Shown: positions 40,170-40,386 of the stretch, one piece after another
How positions within the stretch are numbered: the stretch's first letter is position 1
Layout: the number at the start of each line of letters is the position of its first letter
Assembly (NCBI GenBank): GCA_964541635.1
Contig: CAZIQM010000004.1
Coordinates: 1 to 40,386, forward strand
DNA length: 40,386 nt
Source of the DNA: DALYDP01 sp964541635
GTDB lineage: Bacteria; Patescibacteriota; Gracilibacteria; Peribacterales; Peribacteraceae
Direction of reading: 5' to 3'
Program-made: the position numbers and the translations under genes
The notes under the pieces: generated by a model
Seen by the model: only the letters and a program-made list of their open reading frames with translations
Told to the model about the DNA's origin: nothing
The model's database searches: none

Positions 40170-40298
40170 TGGCGTAATGGCGTAAAAATTCCATGGAGAA
40201 TAAGGAGGTACATGCAATTGACGGATCCCGAAGCGGGCTCGCCGTAGCACAAGGTCCGAAACGGCTGACATGGCGTTTTAGGACGAATGCTGGCGTTT
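40170..40298 (+). repeat. Four TGGCGT-type octamers upstream of the tRNA
   Basis: TGGCGTAA occurs twice in tandem (40170-40185) and TGGCGTTT twice (40271-40278, 40291-40298). They lie in the gap between the histone-like gene and the tRNA. They may be binding sites or chance. Confidence 0.3.
40212..40247 (+). CDS. Possible 11-codon leader peptide with strong Shine-Dalgarno
   Basis: AAGGAGGT (40202-40209) is followed after two bases by ATG and a short frame encoding MQLTDPEAGSP, then TAG. The spacing is tighter than ideal. It is a weak candidate, listed because such a perfect ribosome-binding sequence occurs nowhere else here. Confidence 0.2.
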   Translation: MQLTDPEAGSP

Positions 40299-40313
40299 CC
40301 TGTGGGTTCCGGT

Positions 40314-40319
40314 TAGGCT
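40314..40319 (+). promoter_or_regulatory. -10 box of the tRNA gene
   Basis: TAGGCT, 12 bases before the first base of the tRNA, giving a predicted 5-prime leader of about six bases. No clear -35 sequence was seen. Confidence 0.4.
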
Positions 40320-40331
40320 CCCCCTCGCCAC

Positions 40332-40386
40332 GGAGAGGTGGCTGAGTGGTCGAAAGCGCACGACTCGAAATCGTGTATCCCGGAAA
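40332..40386 (+). tRNA. tRNA-Ser(CGA), truncated by the right edge
   Basis: Acceptor GGAGAGG (40332-40338), the D-arm GCTGAGTGGTCGAAAGC and an anticodon arm with stem CACGA/TCGTG and loop CTCGAAA give anticodon CGA at 40366-40368, which reads UCG serine. The sequence is typical of bacterial serine tRNAs, whose long variable arm would begin just before the window ends. About 55 of some 90 bases are present. Confidence 0.93.

Noticed and set aside
40101..40271. 57-residue N-terminal extension of the histone-like protein
   Set aside because: The extension is not histone-like and crosses the probable -10 box; the ATG at 40100 begins directly with the first repeat.
1..40386. CRISPR arrays, insertion sequences, prophage genes
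   Set aside because: No regularly spaced direct repeats, transposase motifs or phage structural genes were seen on either strand.
1..40386. Recoded TGA (Gly or Trp)
   Set aside because: TGA serves as the stop at many tightly overlapping junctions (ATGA, TGATCA), so it is a normal stop codon.

Overview
This is a bacterial, GC-rich (roughly 60% by eye) chromosomal segment using the standard code: many genes end in TGA, so the TGA-reading codes of Gracilibacteria, SR1 and Mycoplasma are excluded. Packing is extreme. I call 38 protein genes and one tRNA in 40.4 kb, with no gene-free stretch over 300 bases; the longest, about 230 bases, lies between the histone-like gene and the tRNA. I see no insertion sequence, CRISPR array or rRNA. 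The lineage is not fixed by the sequence. Compaction, leaderless starts and a bacterial histone would suit a high-GC candidate-phylum bacterium, but that is inference.

Almost everything from 1 to 39.6 kb makes a surface glycan. At 1-3480 (minus) is a four-gene overlapping operon: Gfo/Idh oxidoreductase, an acyltransferase-aminotransferase fusion, a hexapeptide acetyltransferase and a DegT aminotransferase. Divergent from it are a GT4 glycosyltransferase and a WecB-type 2-epimerase (3522-5746). A long minus-strand run (5854-19356) holds two SDR epimerases, two GT4 enzymes, two small methyltransferases, a Wzx-type flippase, an asparagine-synthase-like amidotransferase, a GT-C membrane protein, a GT2 enzyme, a CmcI-type enzyme and a TylCIII-type C-methyltransferase. 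From 19454 to 36010 strands alternate: TylF-type methyltransferase, membrane proteins, an FAD oxidoreductase/SDR pair, a second amidotransferase, three GT2 enzymes, an HAD-UbiA fusion, a UDP-HexNAc dehydrogenase, SDRs and GtrA. The right part has a cupin, a UDP-glucuronate-type 4-epimerase, an orphan gene and UDP-glucose dehydrogenase.

Together these could make UDP-uronic acids (Ugd, a WbpA-type dehydrogenase, a GlcA epimerase), 2,3-diamino uronic acids (WbpB/E/D/I-like set), amidate them (two AsnB-like proteins), methylate sugars, build a lipid-linked repeat with GT2/GT4 enzymes, flip it (Wzx) and decorate it outside through polyprenyl-phosphate sugars (GT2, GtrA, GT-C, HAD-UbiA). A polymerase and a ligase were not recognised.

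The right edge differs: a tandem (doublet) bacterial histone-fold protein with its own terminator, then a tRNA-Ser(CGA) that runs off the window.

The most striking window-wide pattern is in gene starts. Eleven genes have a TANNNT -10 hexamer exactly six bases before the start codon, the geometry of leaderless transcription. Almost no gene has a Shine-Dalgarno sequence. The pattern also picks out an ATC start codon for the SDR gene at 22900-24126.
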